Below, piece after piece: positions 51,695 to 61,217 of a stretch of DNA of 64,000 bases. The stretch lies in NCBI GenBank assembly GCA_046295455.1, contig JBKBNI010000003.1:62001-126000 (forward strand). Direction: 5' to 3'. This stretch comes from Thermaurantimonas sp046295455. Lineage in GTDB: Bacteria > Bacteroidota > Bacteroidia > Flavobacteriales > Schleiferiaceae. Below the pieces are notes generated by a model. The model was not told where the DNA came from. It saw nothing but the letters and a program-made list of their open reading frames with translations, and did no database searches. Each line of letters begins with the position of its first letter. Position 1 is the stretch's first letter. Both the position numbers and the translations under genes were made by a program.

Positions 51695-52891
51695 ATGCCA
51701 TCCATATCCAAAAAGGGCATGCAGATGCCCGAATCTCCTATCCGTAAGCTTGTACCTTTTGCAGAGGCTGCCAGGCGCAAGGGGGTAAAGGTGTACCACC
51801 TCAACATAGGTCAGCCGGATATTCACACTCCGGAAGTGGCTCTGGAAGCCATACAAAACTTTAATTACAAGGTGATCGAATACAGCCACTCAGCAGGCAA
51901 TGAATCCTATCGGCGAAAGCTTGCCGATTATTATGCCATCCATGGTATCGGGATCGATTACACAGATCTAATGATCACGACCGGAGGGTCGGAGGCAATA
52001 ACCTTTGCTCTCAATTCAATTTGTGACCTCGGAGATGAAGTGATTGTCCCTGAGCCGTTTTATGCCAATTACAACGGATTTGCCATATCTGCAGGCGTCA
52101 AGGTTGTTCCGGTGATCAGCAGTATCGAAACGGGATTTGCTCTTCCGGACATCGAAGCGTTCGAAAGCTGGATAACCCCGCGTACACGTGGCATCATCAT
52201 CTGTAATCCTGGTAACCCCACAGGCTACCTGTACAGCCGTCAGGAACTCATCAAGCTGCGCGACCTTTGTCTTAAACACGACCTGTACCTGATCGCTGAT
52301 GAGGTGTACAGAGAATTCGCTTATGACGGTGTGCGACATCATTCGATTCTCAATCTGGACGGGTTGGAGGAGCATGCCATAGTGATCGACTCAGTCTCAA
52401 AGCGCTATTCTATGTGTGGTGTTCGCATCGGAGCGCTGATCAGCCGAAACAAAAAGCTGATGTCCACGGCTTTAAAATTTGCTCAGGCACGACTCAGCCC
52501 TCCCACTCTTGGGCAGATAGCCTCTGAGGCCGCGCTGGATACCCCACAGAGCTACTTCGACGAAGTGATTCGCGAATACACTCTGCGTCGTAACATTCTG
52601 GTGGAAGGTCTCAACCAAATTGAAGGAGTTTACTGCCCGAAACCAAAAGGTGCTTTCTATTGTGTCGCGCGTCTGCCTGTCGGCAATGCCGAAGACTTCG
52701 CCCGCTGGCTGCTGGCAGAATTTTCACACGAAGGACATACGGTGATGGTAGCTCCCGCCAATGGTTTTTATGCCACACCTCACAAAGGTGAAAATGAAGT
52801 GCGCCTTGCCTATGTGCTCAAAGAGGACGACCTGCGCCATTCGGTAGAAATCTTGCAACACGCACTCCAAAAATATCCCGGTCGCGTGTGA
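51695..52891 (+). CDS. Class I/II PLP-dependent aminotransferase
   Basis: The 398-residue protein has LNIGQPDIHTP (36-46), the cofactor-phosphate segment TTGGSEAITFAL, NPGNPTG (171-177), ADEVYREF and the Schiff-base lysine K236 in SVSKRYSMCGVRIG. It resembles aspartate/aromatic aminotransferases of subgroup I-gamma. The amino donor is not known. It overlaps murB by one base (TGATG). Confidence 0.93.
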   Translation: MPSISKKGMQMPESPIRKLVPFAEAARRKGVKVYHLNIGQPDIHTPEVALEAIQNFNYKVIEYSHSAGNESYRRKLADYYAIHGIGIDYTDLMITTGGSEAITFALNSICDLGDEVIVPEPFYANYNGFAISAGVKVVPVISSIETGFALPDIEAFESWITPRTRGIIICNPGNPTGYLYSRQELIKLRDLCLKHDLYLIADEVYREFAYDGVRHHSILNLDGLEEHAIVIDSVSKRYSMCGVRIGALISRNKKLMSTALKFAQARLSPPTLGQIASEAALDTPQSYFDEVIREYTLRRNILVEGLNQIEGVYCPKPKGAFYCVARLPVGNAEDFARWLLAEFSHEGHTVMVAPANGFYATPHKGENEVRLAYVLKEDDLRHSVEILQHALQKYPGRV

Positions 52892-53922
52892 TGAGCAGCC
52901 TCAGACCGGTAACAAATTTCTCGCTCAAAGCACTCAATACCTTTGGCCTTGATGTGCGATGTGACCAATACTATCACATTACCACAGAAGCGCAACTGGA
53001 ACTACTGGCCCGGCAAGGAGTATTTGGCGGGAGGAAGTTTCTGCTGCTTGGTGGAGGAAGCAACCTGTTGTTCGTCCGTGAATTTTACGACGGGGCTGTC
53101 GTTCATCTCGACCTTAAAGGCCGTTCTATTGAGCCCATCGACACCCGCTTTTCACTTCTGAAAGTTGCAGCCGGCGAAAACTGGCATCAGATCGTCCTCT
53201 ACAGCCTGCACCACAACCTTGGCGGGCTTGAGAACCTAAGCCTTATACCCGGTAATGCGGGGACTGCACCCGTTCAAAACATCGGAGCTTACGGGACCGA
53301 AATCTGTGAAGTGCTCGATTACGTAGAAGGAATTGATCTAAAGACAGGTAGTAAAAAGTGTCTGCGAGCCCAGGAGTGTGAGTTCGGATACCGGGATTCC
53401 GTGTTTAAGCGGACACTAAAAGACCGATTTGCCATTACGTCCATCGCTCTGCGTCTAACCCGAGAAAATCACAGCTTGCGAACACACTACGGCACAATAT
53501 CCGATGAGCTCAGAAATGCCGGCATTATGCAGCCGACCATTCACGATGTAAGCAGAGCGGTCATCGCCATACGACGGAGCAAACTTCCCGACCCGGCAGA
53601 GCTTGGCAACTGTGGCAGTTTTTTTAAAAATCCCGTCGTGCCGCCCGAAACTGCCCTAAACCTCAAAAACAACTATCCCGATATGCCAACATATCAATCT
53701 AAAGAAGGTGTCAAGATACCGGCCGGCTGGCTCATCGAAAAAGCCGGATGGAAAGGGGTACGCATCGGACGAGTGGGGATGCACGCCCGCCAGGCTTTGG
53801 TATTGGTCAATTATGGCGGAGCTACAGGGGCCGAATTGTGGAGCCACGCTCAAAGGGTGATGGACGACATATGCAAAAAATTTGGCATCGTCCTGCAGCC
53901 GGAAGTGAATGTTATTCAATAA
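52891..53922 (+). CDS. murB: UDP-N-acetylenolpyruvoylglucosamine reductase
   Basis: The 343-residue FAD enzyme makes UDP-N-acetylmuramate for the cell wall. It has GGGSNLLFV, NLSLIPGNAGTAPVQNIGAYG, FGYRDSVFK, the catalytic serine in GNCGSFFKNP and the terminal glutamate in QPEVNVI. This layout is the E. coli-like type I MurB. I chose ATG 52891; a GTG at 52888 is in frame but lies inside the aminotransferase. Confidence 0.97.
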   Translation: MSSLRPVTNFSLKALNTFGLDVRCDQYYHITTEAQLELLARQGVFGGRKFLLLGGGSNLLFVREFYDGAVVHLDLKGRSIEPIDTRFSLLKVAAGENWHQIVLYSLHHNLGGLENLSLIPGNAGTAPVQNIGAYGTEICEVLDYVEGIDLKTGSKKCLRAQECEFGYRDSVFKRTLKDRFAITSIALRLTRENHSLRTHYGTISDELRNAGIMQPTIHDVSRAVIAIRRSKLPDPAELGNCGSFFKNPVVPPETALNLKNNYPDMPTYQSKEGVKIPAGWLIEKAGWKGVRIGRVGMHARQALVLVNYGGATGAELWSHAQRVMDDICKKFGIVLQPEVNVIQ

Positions 53923-54137
53923 GTCGCCGGGTAAAATCCGGAACTTCACATCATGGACCCCTGTCCCTTTCCGATTCGCTTGTGCAGTGCGATTCAATTT
54001 GACCTTACAGATATACCGTTTCGCACTAGCCCTTAGTAATTCAAGAGGATATTAAAATCGCAGCATTCTGTACATAAACTTCTCTCACCCAGACAGCGTC
54101 CCGACATATTCATAACCTCTTCACGAACATTGCATTT

Positions 54138-54145
54138 ACATTTGT
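54138..54145 (+). promoter_or_regulatory. Bacteroidota -7 box for folE
   Basis: TACATTTG matches TAnnTTTG and lies about 23 bp upstream of the folE ATG. The rest of the 53923-54137 gap shows nothing recognisable. Confidence 0.55.
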
Positions 54146-54168
54146 GTACTTTTTAGAAATTATTGAAA

Positions 54169-54855
54169 ATGGAGCTTACCCCACTAAAAAATACTCCCGA
54201 TGACTATTATGGTGATACGCACGCATCGGGCAATCCTGAAAATCCCTTGAGACCTGATGCATTTGATATTAGTAATGAAGAAAAAATACTTCGCATACAG
54301 CAGCACTTCAGAGCTATAATGGAAACATTAGGACTTGATTTGACAGACGATAGCCTGGCCGGTACGCCGAAACGGGTAGCTGAAATGATGGTCAATGAAC
54401 TCTTTAGTGGTCTTGACCCTGCAAACATGCCATCAATGAGCACATTCGAAAACAAATACAAGTATGGTGAAATGCTCGTAGAAAAAAACATAGTGGTGTA
54501 CAGTACCTGCGAGCACCACTTTTTGCCCATTGTAGGCCGTGCACACATCGGGTACATCAGTGCAGGCAAAGTCATCGGGCTGAGTAAGATGAATCGCATC
54601 GTCGACTACTTTGCTCGCCGACCCCAGGTGCAGGAGCGGATGACCAAACAAATCGTTCGCGCCATGCAAAAGGCACTGGGCACCGACAATGTAGCCTGTG
54701 TTATAGATGCCAAGCACCTATGCGTAAATTCCAGGGGTATCCGCGATATTGAATCATCAACCGTCACAGCTGAGTATGGTGGCCGTTTTCAACAAGAGAG
54801 TGTCAAGAGAGAATTTCTCGATTTAATAGGTCTCAGCACACAATTCAGTATTTAG
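54169..54855 (+). CDS. folE: GTP cyclohydrolase I
   Basis: The 228-residue enzyme converts GTP to dihydroneopterin triphosphate, the first step of folate synthesis. TPKRVAEMMVNELFSGL, STCEHHFLPIVGRAHIGYI (zinc cysteine and histidines) and VIDAKHLCVNSRGI (second zinc cysteine) are complete. I prefer the ATG near 54169; a TTG two codons earlier is in frame. A bidirectional terminator lies about 185 bp downstream. Confidence 0.97.
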   Translation: MELTPLKNTPDDYYGDTHASGNPENPLRPDAFDISNEEKILRIQQHFRAIMETLGLDLTDDSLAGTPKRVAEMMVNELFSGLDPANMPSMSTFENKYKYGEMLVEKNIVVYSTCEHHFLPIVGRAHIGYISAGKVIGLSKMNRIVDYFARRPQVQERMTKQIVRAMQKALGTDNVACVIDAKHLCVNSRGIRDIESSTVTAEYGGRFQQESVKREFLDLIGLSTQFSI

Positions 54856-55040
54856 TGTGTGTTTCCGATGGCTGAATCAGTTGGCCAATGTTGATCCTTT
54901 TATGTAAGACAAAATTTGTATCTACACACAAAAACAACCTTTTGATTTTAAAACAAATATTCGTTCCAATTGAGGATTTTAAATTACTAAAACTAAACCG
55001 AAACGGAATAGATGTAAAAACATATAATTGGTCTTCAATA

Positions 55041-55069
55041 AAAAAGCCGGTCTTCGAGACCGGCTTTTT
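55041..55069. terminator. Bidirectional terminator between folE and the SusCD locus
   Basis: AAAAAGCCGGTCT (55041-55053) and AGACCGGCTTTTT (55057-55069) form a perfect 13-bp stem with a 3-base loop. It ends in A and T tracts on both sides and serves both converging transcripts. Confidence 0.94.
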
Positions 55070-55087
55070 ACTACAAATACCCTCATA

Positions 55088-55978
55088 TTAGTTACAATCA
55101 AAATTTATTTCAATTTCGTAGTTGCTACGATCTAATCCCGTCAAAAATCGCTTCTTGACGATAACGATTTTCATTTTTCGGATGACTGCATCTGCTGGAA
55201 GGTTAGAAGGTCTGTTTTGCTCAATAAATTCCCTGGGAATGATCACATTGCGAAACATACCATTTCCCTTATATCTGAGCTTCATATTGGGATTATCACC
55301 GGCATTGAATGCTGTTGAGAGGTTATAAGTAATCCCTGCTGAGTCCACGACCGAAACTGCCAGATAGGCCGAATCCGGATCCAGATTGGCCATAGATGGT
55401 TTGTCTTCTCTGGCATTATCATAAATGATGGCGACGATATCATCTGTCTGAGGCTTCGATGGAAAGAAAAAAGCAGGTGGACGTACAGTTGCAGGAGGAT
55501 CCACCTTGAGCACGAGGTCGGGGGATTTTCGATCCGGCTCTCCGTATCCCCCACCATCTTTCGGCTTTACAAGGAAATGAACGTCTTCTTTATACACTGT
55601 AGCGGCATCTACTTCATACCAATCCTTCAGCGAAGGCAGGAAGGTAAAACTATATACCAGGTTGGACTCTTTGGTCATTTTTAGAGCGTCGTTGGAGTTT
55701 TTCCAAGGTTGACTTCCGGTACCATTGACCAAGGGGTGACCAGTGGGGTGCTCCCTTGGCTTCCATGTCCAAATGTATATGTCCTTGCCGTCATTGGCAT
55801 CTTGGATTAGATTTTGGACAAAATCCAGGTTTTGGTCTAAATTGGCGAGATTGACAATCAGTTTTACGGGTTTAGAGGGATCTATTTCCAGAGGTTCGCT
55901 GGTGACTGCTTGAGCATTTATTTGAAGTGAAGCCATACCAAAGGCAGCCAATATTAAAAAAATCTTTTTCATATTCAT
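55088..55978 (-). CDS. Exported protein of a SusCD locus, unknown function
   Basis: I do not recognise a characterised family. The 296-residue protein has a signal peptide (MKKIFLILAAFGMASLQINA after two residues). The sequence looks beta-rich, with KDIYIWTWKPREHPTGHPL and YSFTFLPSLKDWYEV, which recalls the tandem starch-binding-type domains of SusE/F or DUF4961-type proteins. It ends in a lone cysteine (NFDCN). The start overlaps the upstream lipoprotein gene in an ATGA. A surface glycan-binding role is inference from position. Confidence 0.75.
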   Translation of the reverse strand: MNMKKIFLILAAFGMASLQINAQAVTSEPLEIDPSKPVKLIVNLANLDQNLDFVQNLIQDANDGKDIYIWTWKPREHPTGHPLVNGTGSQPWKNSNDALKMTKESNLVYSFTFLPSLKDWYEVDAATVYKEDVHFLVKPKDGGGYGEPDRKSPDLVLKVDPPATVRPPAFFFPSKPQTDDIVAIIYDNAREDKPSMANLDPDSAYLAVSVVDSAGITYNLSTAFNAGDNPNMKLRYKGNGMFRNVIIPREFIEQNRPSNLPADAVIRKMKIVIVKKRFLTGLDRSNYEIEINFDCN

Positions 55979-56451
55979 TGACGTATTAAAGTCACATTAT
56001 ATCCGACATACAGTTCTTCATTGCAGTCCATTCTCTGGATCTGAATTTTCCAAATGGGATCATAGTCCCTAGCCATCGAACGCAGAAAGATGGTGTCGGA
56101 TTCACCATTGTTGTTTACAATACCCATTTTTGTGGGAAATTCCGGATTGTCAAACGCCCAGGTACCGGATGTGCCGAATGTGTGGGGAATTTTGCCTGCA
56201 GTTGTGACCTGGTAGGTATTGTCTCTGTTAAAAGTAATTTCAAGAGGGGCTCCTAAGGAGAACAGATCATCACTGACAGACAATTCGTCTCCCAAGGGCG
56301 ATTTAAAATCTACTATTGAGAGTTCAGCAGCTCTCCATCGACCAGCAATGCCAAAGGCAAGATCTGGATCAGGTCCCAATTCGCCACGTCGCTCTGGACG
56401 GCAGCCGGCTATGGCTGCTACTGCGACCATGTAAAGAATTATTTTTTTCAT
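55975..56451 (-). CDS. Small lipoprotein of a SusCD locus (DUF5004-like)
   Basis: The 158-residue protein has a lipoprotein signal (AAIAGC, cysteine about 17). The rest contains GIAGRWRAAELSIVDFKSPL, ITFNRDNTYQVTTAG and FGTSGTWAFDNPEFPTKMGI, a lipocalin-like small beta-barrel pattern that resembles DUF5004 proteins found beside SusC/SusD. It probably sits on the outer membrane. Function is unknown. Confidence 0.75.
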   Translation of the reverse strand: MKKIILYMVAVAAIAGCRPERRGELGPDPDLAFGIAGRWRAAELSIVDFKSPLGDELSVSDDLFSLGAPLEITFNRDNTYQVTTAGKIPHTFGTSGTWAFDNPEFPTKMGIVNNNGESDTIFLRSMARDYDPIWKIQIQRMDCNEELYVGYNVTLIRQ

Positions 56452-56480
56452 ACGTTGATCATTGATGATTTAATAAATTT

Positions 56481-57869
56481 TTAATTACAACCTCCTTCTG
56501 GATTGCCAAAAAAGGTCTCATTTATATCGCTTGCAGGAAACTGAAGCACCATCCCCGGACAATTCCAGGGAGCACCTCTCACCACAATATTTTCACCTTT
56601 AGCGCCTCTTCGCTTAAGATCTTGTGCGCGATCCCCTTCGCCAAACATTTCAATACGTCTTTCAAGGCGCGCTGCGTCGCGTATTTCGAGAGCAGAAGCG
56701 GAAGAAGAAAGGTTTTCGCTGCTGTCGCCAAAGGCTCTCTCCCGAATCTGATTAATCAGATTGATGGCTTCCGGAAGATTTTGACTGAGTTCGGCAAGAG
56801 ACTCTGCACGTATCAACATCATATCTGTTAGATGTAAAACAGGTACACTGAATATATCTTTATTAAACTTAGCCACGGCTACAAATTCGGTAGGCAATCC
56901 CTGATCGCGTACCTCGTAAAAGGTAAGCCTCGTATCATTTGGCCTTGAACTGATTAAATTGTAAAAATCTTTAGAAGCTCTAAGGGTGGGGTTGGGGTTG
57001 TTGTCAGAGCGATAGTTACCTGTGAACGCACCACTGCGACCATCAATAAGTGTAGGTGTCTGAGTTGAGACTGTCTGGAAGATGGCTTCAGTGTTCGGCC
57101 CCATTTTGAAGCGGTCAATGCCTTCCAATGAGAACTGACCGGAGGATATGACCTGGCCCGCGTAGAATGCTGCACTGTCAAATTTATTCATCTGAAAATA
57201 TACTTTGGCAAGGGCAGCCATTGCAGAGAAGCGCGTTGCATAATTTCCGTTGGTGTTCGGCAAATTATCTTTTGCGTACCATAAATCAGCCAATATGGCA
57301 TCGTAACCCTCCTTAACCGTACTTCTGACCTGGAGTTGTGTGCCGGTATTTTGGGTTTGAATCCGAATACCAAGGTGCCCATTGTCCACTGTATATCCAT
57401 AGGGCTGTGCCCAGAGCCGAATGATTTCAAAGTGGCCTAACGCCCTGAGAAATCGACCCTCAGCCTCGAAGGTTCGCCTCCGCTCAACGGGCATATCCAC
57501 CATGCCAAAATTTTCAATCATAAAATTGATTCTGAAAATCGAACGGTAGGGTTCTCTGTACACCCCGTTGGTAGTGCCGTTGAAGAAGTTTACCCGGCGC
57601 AGATACACCTCATTGAGGTCATTGTTGTTGATAGGGGGAGCCACATTATCACCCAATACATCATTGAGCATTTGAATGCGTCCGTTGTAGTAGTTGGCTG
57701 CCACATCATAGCAGGAGTTCAGAACCTTTTCGAAGTCTTCTGGCGTTTGTAAGGCCTCTTCTATAAGCAAGACCCCTTCGGGACGTACATCGAATATTTT
57801 GGAACAGGACGACATACCGATCAGTCCGGCAGCTGTCCAAATAAGTGTAAATGTTAAAGACTTTTTCAT
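56481..57869 (-). CDS. RagB/SusD-family nutrient-binding lipoprotein
   Basis: The 462-residue protein has a lipobox (MSSC, cysteine 22). SusD features are visible: the N-terminal ALQTPEDFEKVLNSCYDVAA, RAEGRFLRALGHFEIIRLW-like residues (EAEGRFLRALGHFEIIRLWA) and the C-terminal LTDMMLIRAESLAEL and EINQIRERA-like pattern (LINQIRERAFG). SusD proteins cap the SusC barrel and capture ligand. The gene follows susC by 20 bp. The ligand is unknown. Confidence 0.95.
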   Translation of the reverse strand: MKKSLTFTLIWTAAGLIGMSSCSKIFDVRPEGVLLIEEALQTPEDFEKVLNSCYDVAANYYNGRIQMLNDVLGDNVAPPINNNDLNEVYLRRVNFFNGTTNGVYREPYRSIFRINFMIENFGMVDMPVERRRTFEAEGRFLRALGHFEIIRLWAQPYGYTVDNGHLGIRIQTQNTGTQLQVRSTVKEGYDAILADLWYAKDNLPNTNGNYATRFSAMAALAKVYFQMNKFDSAAFYAGQVISSGQFSLEGIDRFKMGPNTEAIFQTVSTQTPTLIDGRSGAFTGNYRSDNNPNPTLRASKDFYNLISSRPNDTRLTFYEVRDQGLPTEFVAVAKFNKDIFSVPVLHLTDMMLIRAESLAELSQNLPEAINLINQIRERAFGDSSENLSSSASALEIRDAARLERRIEMFGEGDRAQDLKRRGAKGENIVVRGAPWNCPGMVLQFPASDINETFFGNPEGGCN

Positions 57870-57889
57870 CGTAAAATGCTATTGATGAT

Positions 57890-60800
57890 TTAGAAACTGA
57901 TGTCAATTCCGAAATTGAACGATCTTTCCTGTGGAGGTGTCAGATAGGTAATATTTGGACTCATGTTTCTATCTGTAACGTTTTCAAAGTCCCTTGCAAT
58001 TTCAGGGTCAAGACCAATGAAGCGCGTAAAGGTGAGCAGATTGGTACCAACGAAGTATACACGGGCAGAGCGCAACTTCATGCGTTGAGCCATCTCCTGA
58101 GGAAGATTGTAGCCAATGGTAAGATTTCTGAGTCGCGCAAAGGAGGCATCATGAAGCCAGAGTGTGGTATTGATCCAGGGAGTACCTGTACCATAGGTCT
58201 CAGGAGTGGTTGTCAGCCGAGGGTAGGTAGCTACGTCCCCGGGTTTTCTCCAGCGGTCAAACTGATCAGTGCGATGGTTCCACCCGTCTGAATCAAACGT
58301 GCCAAGTTGGCGCTTGGAAGAAGAGTCGTAAATATTACCTCCGATGGTGAAAACAAACAGAAAACTGAGGTCGTAGTTTTTGTAGCGGAATGTATTGGTA
58401 ATCCCTCCGATCGCGTCAGGCAGTACACTGCCGGCAGGTACGCGGTTGGCGGGTGTCCATTCAAAGGTAGGTTCGCCATTTACATCCAAATACACCGGGC
58501 GGCCCGTCGCAGGATCGACATGAGAAAATCTGACGAGGAAGTTTGTTCCAACAGGATATCCCAATACAACACGGGTATCATTGGTGCCTCCTGATACAGC
58601 TTCTTCATTAAAACCGCTGATATCGGTAATCTTATTCCAATTGCGTGCAACGTTAAATTCCGTTGTCCATGAAAAATCCTGTTTTACAATATTTTTAGAC
58701 TTCACTGTCCATTCTACGCCCTGGTTATAAATGGTAGCAAGGTTGTCAAAGAAATTGTCAAAACCAGCATATCCAGGAAGAGACACATTGAGAAAAACAT
58801 CGGTTGAATACTTGTAATAGTAGCTCAGTTCTGTGGTTACGCGGTCTTCCCAAAGGCCCATTTCGACGCCCATGTCAAATATTTGAGAAGTTTCCCATTT
58901 CAAGGTAGGATTCTCCAGAAGCAGTGGGAAGAGGATATGCTGACCGTTGTAGCCGCGTACGGAGTCAATACCGAATGAAGAGCGCCATAAATCGCGGTTG
59001 CCCGGAGGAGCAACACCTGCAATTCCGTAGGATGCCTTCAATTTCATAAAGTTGATAACCGGATTGTATTTCATAAAAGACTCTTCAGATACGATCCAGC
59101 CACCACTTACGGAGGGGAAGAATCCTACCCGGTTTTTAGGGCCAAACTTTGAAGAGGCATCTGCACGGATTACACCTTGCAGGATATATTTATCTTGATT
59201 GGTAAAGTTGATACGGCTGAAGACTGAGCCAAACCGAGATTTTTCAGGGGTAAAATCTTGCTGATTGTCGAGCATGTTGCGAGCTTTCCAGAAGGGAGCA
59301 CCAGCGACTGTTGAAAAGAAACTTCGACCACCTCTGGCCTGTTCTTGAAATTCGATACCTCCCATGATATTCAGTCGATTTTTATCGTCGATTTTCCAAT
59401 CATAGGTAGCAGTAAGGAAGGTGTTCCAGTTGTTGATGATGTTTTGAAAACGTCTGGAATCACCCACCCTGTCAGTGACCAATAATAGTTCGGCCGGCTC
59501 GTAGATGTCTTCTACGAGGTTCATGTAGTCATAGTTGGTATTCAGGTTGATGAATAAATTTTCAATCGGATTGTATGTAATAGTGATTCCTGAAATAGAC
59601 CTGAGTTCTTGTGTACGCCACTCTTTTAAATCTCTCAACCGCACGGGATTGGTACCCCCAATGAAATAAGACCCGTCCGGATTGCGAATCGGATAGATCG
59701 GAAGCGCGGTTGACATGGCCGCACCCAGACCACCGGCCCAGCCTTCGTCCACACGATTATTGATTCCTTCGGCCAAAGAAAGATTAGCTGAAATCTTGAG
59801 TTTTTCAGTGATGTTGTATCCACCGTTTACACGTATACTGGCGCGATCGTAGCTGTTGCCGGTCAGATAGCTCTGATTGCCATCAAAAGAAGCTCCTGCA
59901 AAAAAGTCATATTTTTTGGTCTGACGACCGGCAGAAAAATCATAGCGCTGCTTGATTCCCAGACGGATGACTTCATCTACCCAATTGGTATTGGTATTGA
60001 GAGCATCTTCCCATTTGACTCCGCCGGGTAGCACCGGTACACCCACTTTGCCATCGTTGATCCAGGCTTCTTTGTACATCTGAAGATATTCGGGTCCTGT
60101 GAGCATATTGGGACGAGCCACCGGTGAGGAGGTACCTACGCGGGTCGAAAAGTTAAAAGTCCAATCCGGTGTACGCCCCCGCTTTGTGGTAATCAAAATA
60201 ACCCCATTAGCCCCTCTGGATCCGAAAATACCTGTGGCAGATGCATCCTTGAGTACTTCTACAGACTCTATGTCGTTTGGATTCAGTGATGCAAGGGGAT
60301 TGTTGTTCATCGCGCCGGCATTTCCTTTGATGAAATAATCCTGAGTGATCGGAATACCATCTACGACATAGAGCGGATCTCCAGACCCGGAGATAGAGGC
60401 TACACCGCGTATGCGCACCACTGAACCGGATCCCGCCAGCCCACTCCCTGTAATAATCTGTACGCCGGCTGCTTTTCCTTGAATAGCCGTCTCAAAGCTC
60501 GGTGTAGGCATATCGGTCACTTCTTTAGCCCCAAGTTTCACCACCGATCCAGTCAAATCCCGCTTGCGCTGAACTCCGTAGCCCACCACCACGACCTCGT
60601 CAAGGCGGCTAACTTCCTCGGTCATGGATACATTCAGCTCCAATGTTTGTCCGGGCTTCAGGTTAATTGCGCGTCGCTCCGTGCGATAACCAATAAAAGA
60701 GAATACAACAGTCAGATTGGTATTGGCCGGTAAACCCTTAATTTGGTAAAGTCCATCCATATCGGATACATCTCCTTTGCCGGTACCCTCTACCAGCACA

Positions 60801-60922
60801 TTCACGCCCGGCAACGGGCCGTTTTTATCACTTATCCGGCCACGGATCGACTGAGCAGTCAGCTGACTACACCACCCGGCCAGAAGAAGCAGAAGCGTCA
60901 TTCGGGTAAAATTTCCACTCAT
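57890..60922 (-). CDS. SusC/RagA-family TonB-linked outer-membrane transporter
   Basis: The 1010-residue protein has a signal peptide (to about residue 24) and a carboxypeptidase-like domain (25-105). The plug domain (108-240) has VVVGYGVQRKRDLTGSV, VVRIRGVASISGSG, LYVVDGIPI and VLKDASATGIFGSRGANG. A barrel follows, ending ERSFNFGIDISF. It is the transporter of a four-gene locus with SusD and two small exported proteins. No glycosidase, lyase, sulfatase or peptidase gene is attached. Confidence 0.97.
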   Translation of the reverse strand: MSGNFTRMTLLLLLAGWCSQLTAQSIRGRISDKNGPLPGVNVLVEGTGKGDVSDMDGLYQIKGLPANTNLTVVFSFIGYRTERRAINLKPGQTLELNVSMTEEVSRLDEVVVVGYGVQRKRDLTGSVVKLGAKEVTDMPTPSFETAIQGKAAGVQIITGSGLAGSGSVVRIRGVASISGSGDPLYVVDGIPITQDYFIKGNAGAMNNNPLASLNPNDIESVEVLKDASATGIFGSRGANGVILITTKRGRTPDWTFNFSTRVGTSSPVARPNMLTGPEYLQMYKEAWINDGKVGVPVLPGGVKWEDALNTNTNWVDEVIRLGIKQRYDFSAGRQTKKYDFFAGASFDGNQSYLTGNSYDRASIRVNGGYNITEKLKISANLSLAEGINNRVDEGWAGGLGAAMSTALPIYPIRNPDGSYFIGGTNPVRLRDLKEWRTQELRSISGITITYNPIENLFINLNTNYDYMNLVEDIYEPAELLLVTDRVGDSRRFQNIINNWNTFLTATYDWKIDDKNRLNIMGGIEFQEQARGGRSFFSTVAGAPFWKARNMLDNQQDFTPEKSRFGSVFSRINFTNQDKYILQGVIRADASSKFGPKNRVGFFPSVSGGWIVSEESFMKYNPVINFMKLKASYGIAGVAPPGNRDLWRSSFGIDSVRGYNGQHILFPLLLENPTLKWETSQIFDMGVEMGLWEDRVTTELSYYYKYSTDVFLNVSLPGYAGFDNFFDNLATIYNQGVEWTVKSKNIVKQDFSWTTEFNVARNWNKITDISGFNEEAVSGGTNDTRVVLGYPVGTNFLVRFSHVDPATGRPVYLDVNGEPTFEWTPANRVPAGSVLPDAIGGITNTFRYKNYDLSFLFVFTIGGNIYDSSSKRQLGTFDSDGWNHRTDQFDRWRKPGDVATYPRLTTTPETYGTGTPWINTTLWLHDASFARLRNLTIGYNLPQEMAQRMKLRSARVYFVGTNLLTFTRFIGLDPEIARDFENVTDRNMSPNITYLTPPQERSFNFGIDISF

Positions 60923-60951
60923 GGTCTATGTGTTAATAAATCTTTAAGCGC

Positions 60952-60959
60952 CAAATATA
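60952..60959 (-). promoter_or_regulatory. Bacteroidota -7 box for the SusCD locus
   Basis: TATATTTG matches TAnnTTTG and lies 29 bp upstream of the susC ATG at 60922. No sigma/anti-sigma pair is nearby. The rest of the gap to 61128 shows nothing else. Confidence 0.6.
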
Positions 60960-61128
60960 CACAGTAAATTCAGTTAGTGTATAATTTACACATTTAATTC
61001 CAAATGTCATTTATGGATACAAATAACTACATGCTACGTAGATTAAATACCTGACATTTGTCAGATTGATTATTGTTGTACCAATTACACGAATGTATTC
61101 TCTATGGGCCCGAGGATTGCAATAAAAC

Positions 61129-61190
61129 AAGCCAAAGGCGGTATGGCTCTAATTTTTTTGATTAAAAATGACCGGATCCCGCTTTGGCTT
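61129..61190 (-). terminator. Large-loop inverted repeat after the cyclophilin-FKBP gene
   Basis: AAGCCAAAGGCGG (61129-61141) pairs with CCGCTTTGGCTT (61179-61190) with one bulged base and a 37-base loop. On the minus strand it is followed by TGTTTTATT. It lies 27 bp past the gene's stop, so it could terminate transcription, though the loop is large. Confidence 0.5.
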
Positions 61191-61217
61191 TATGAAAAAT
61201 TGTATGCGTGAAACTTC

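Noticed and set aside
54888..55091. Small plus-strand frame of 67 codons after folE
   Set aside because: It runs through the bidirectional terminator and has no homology that I recognise.
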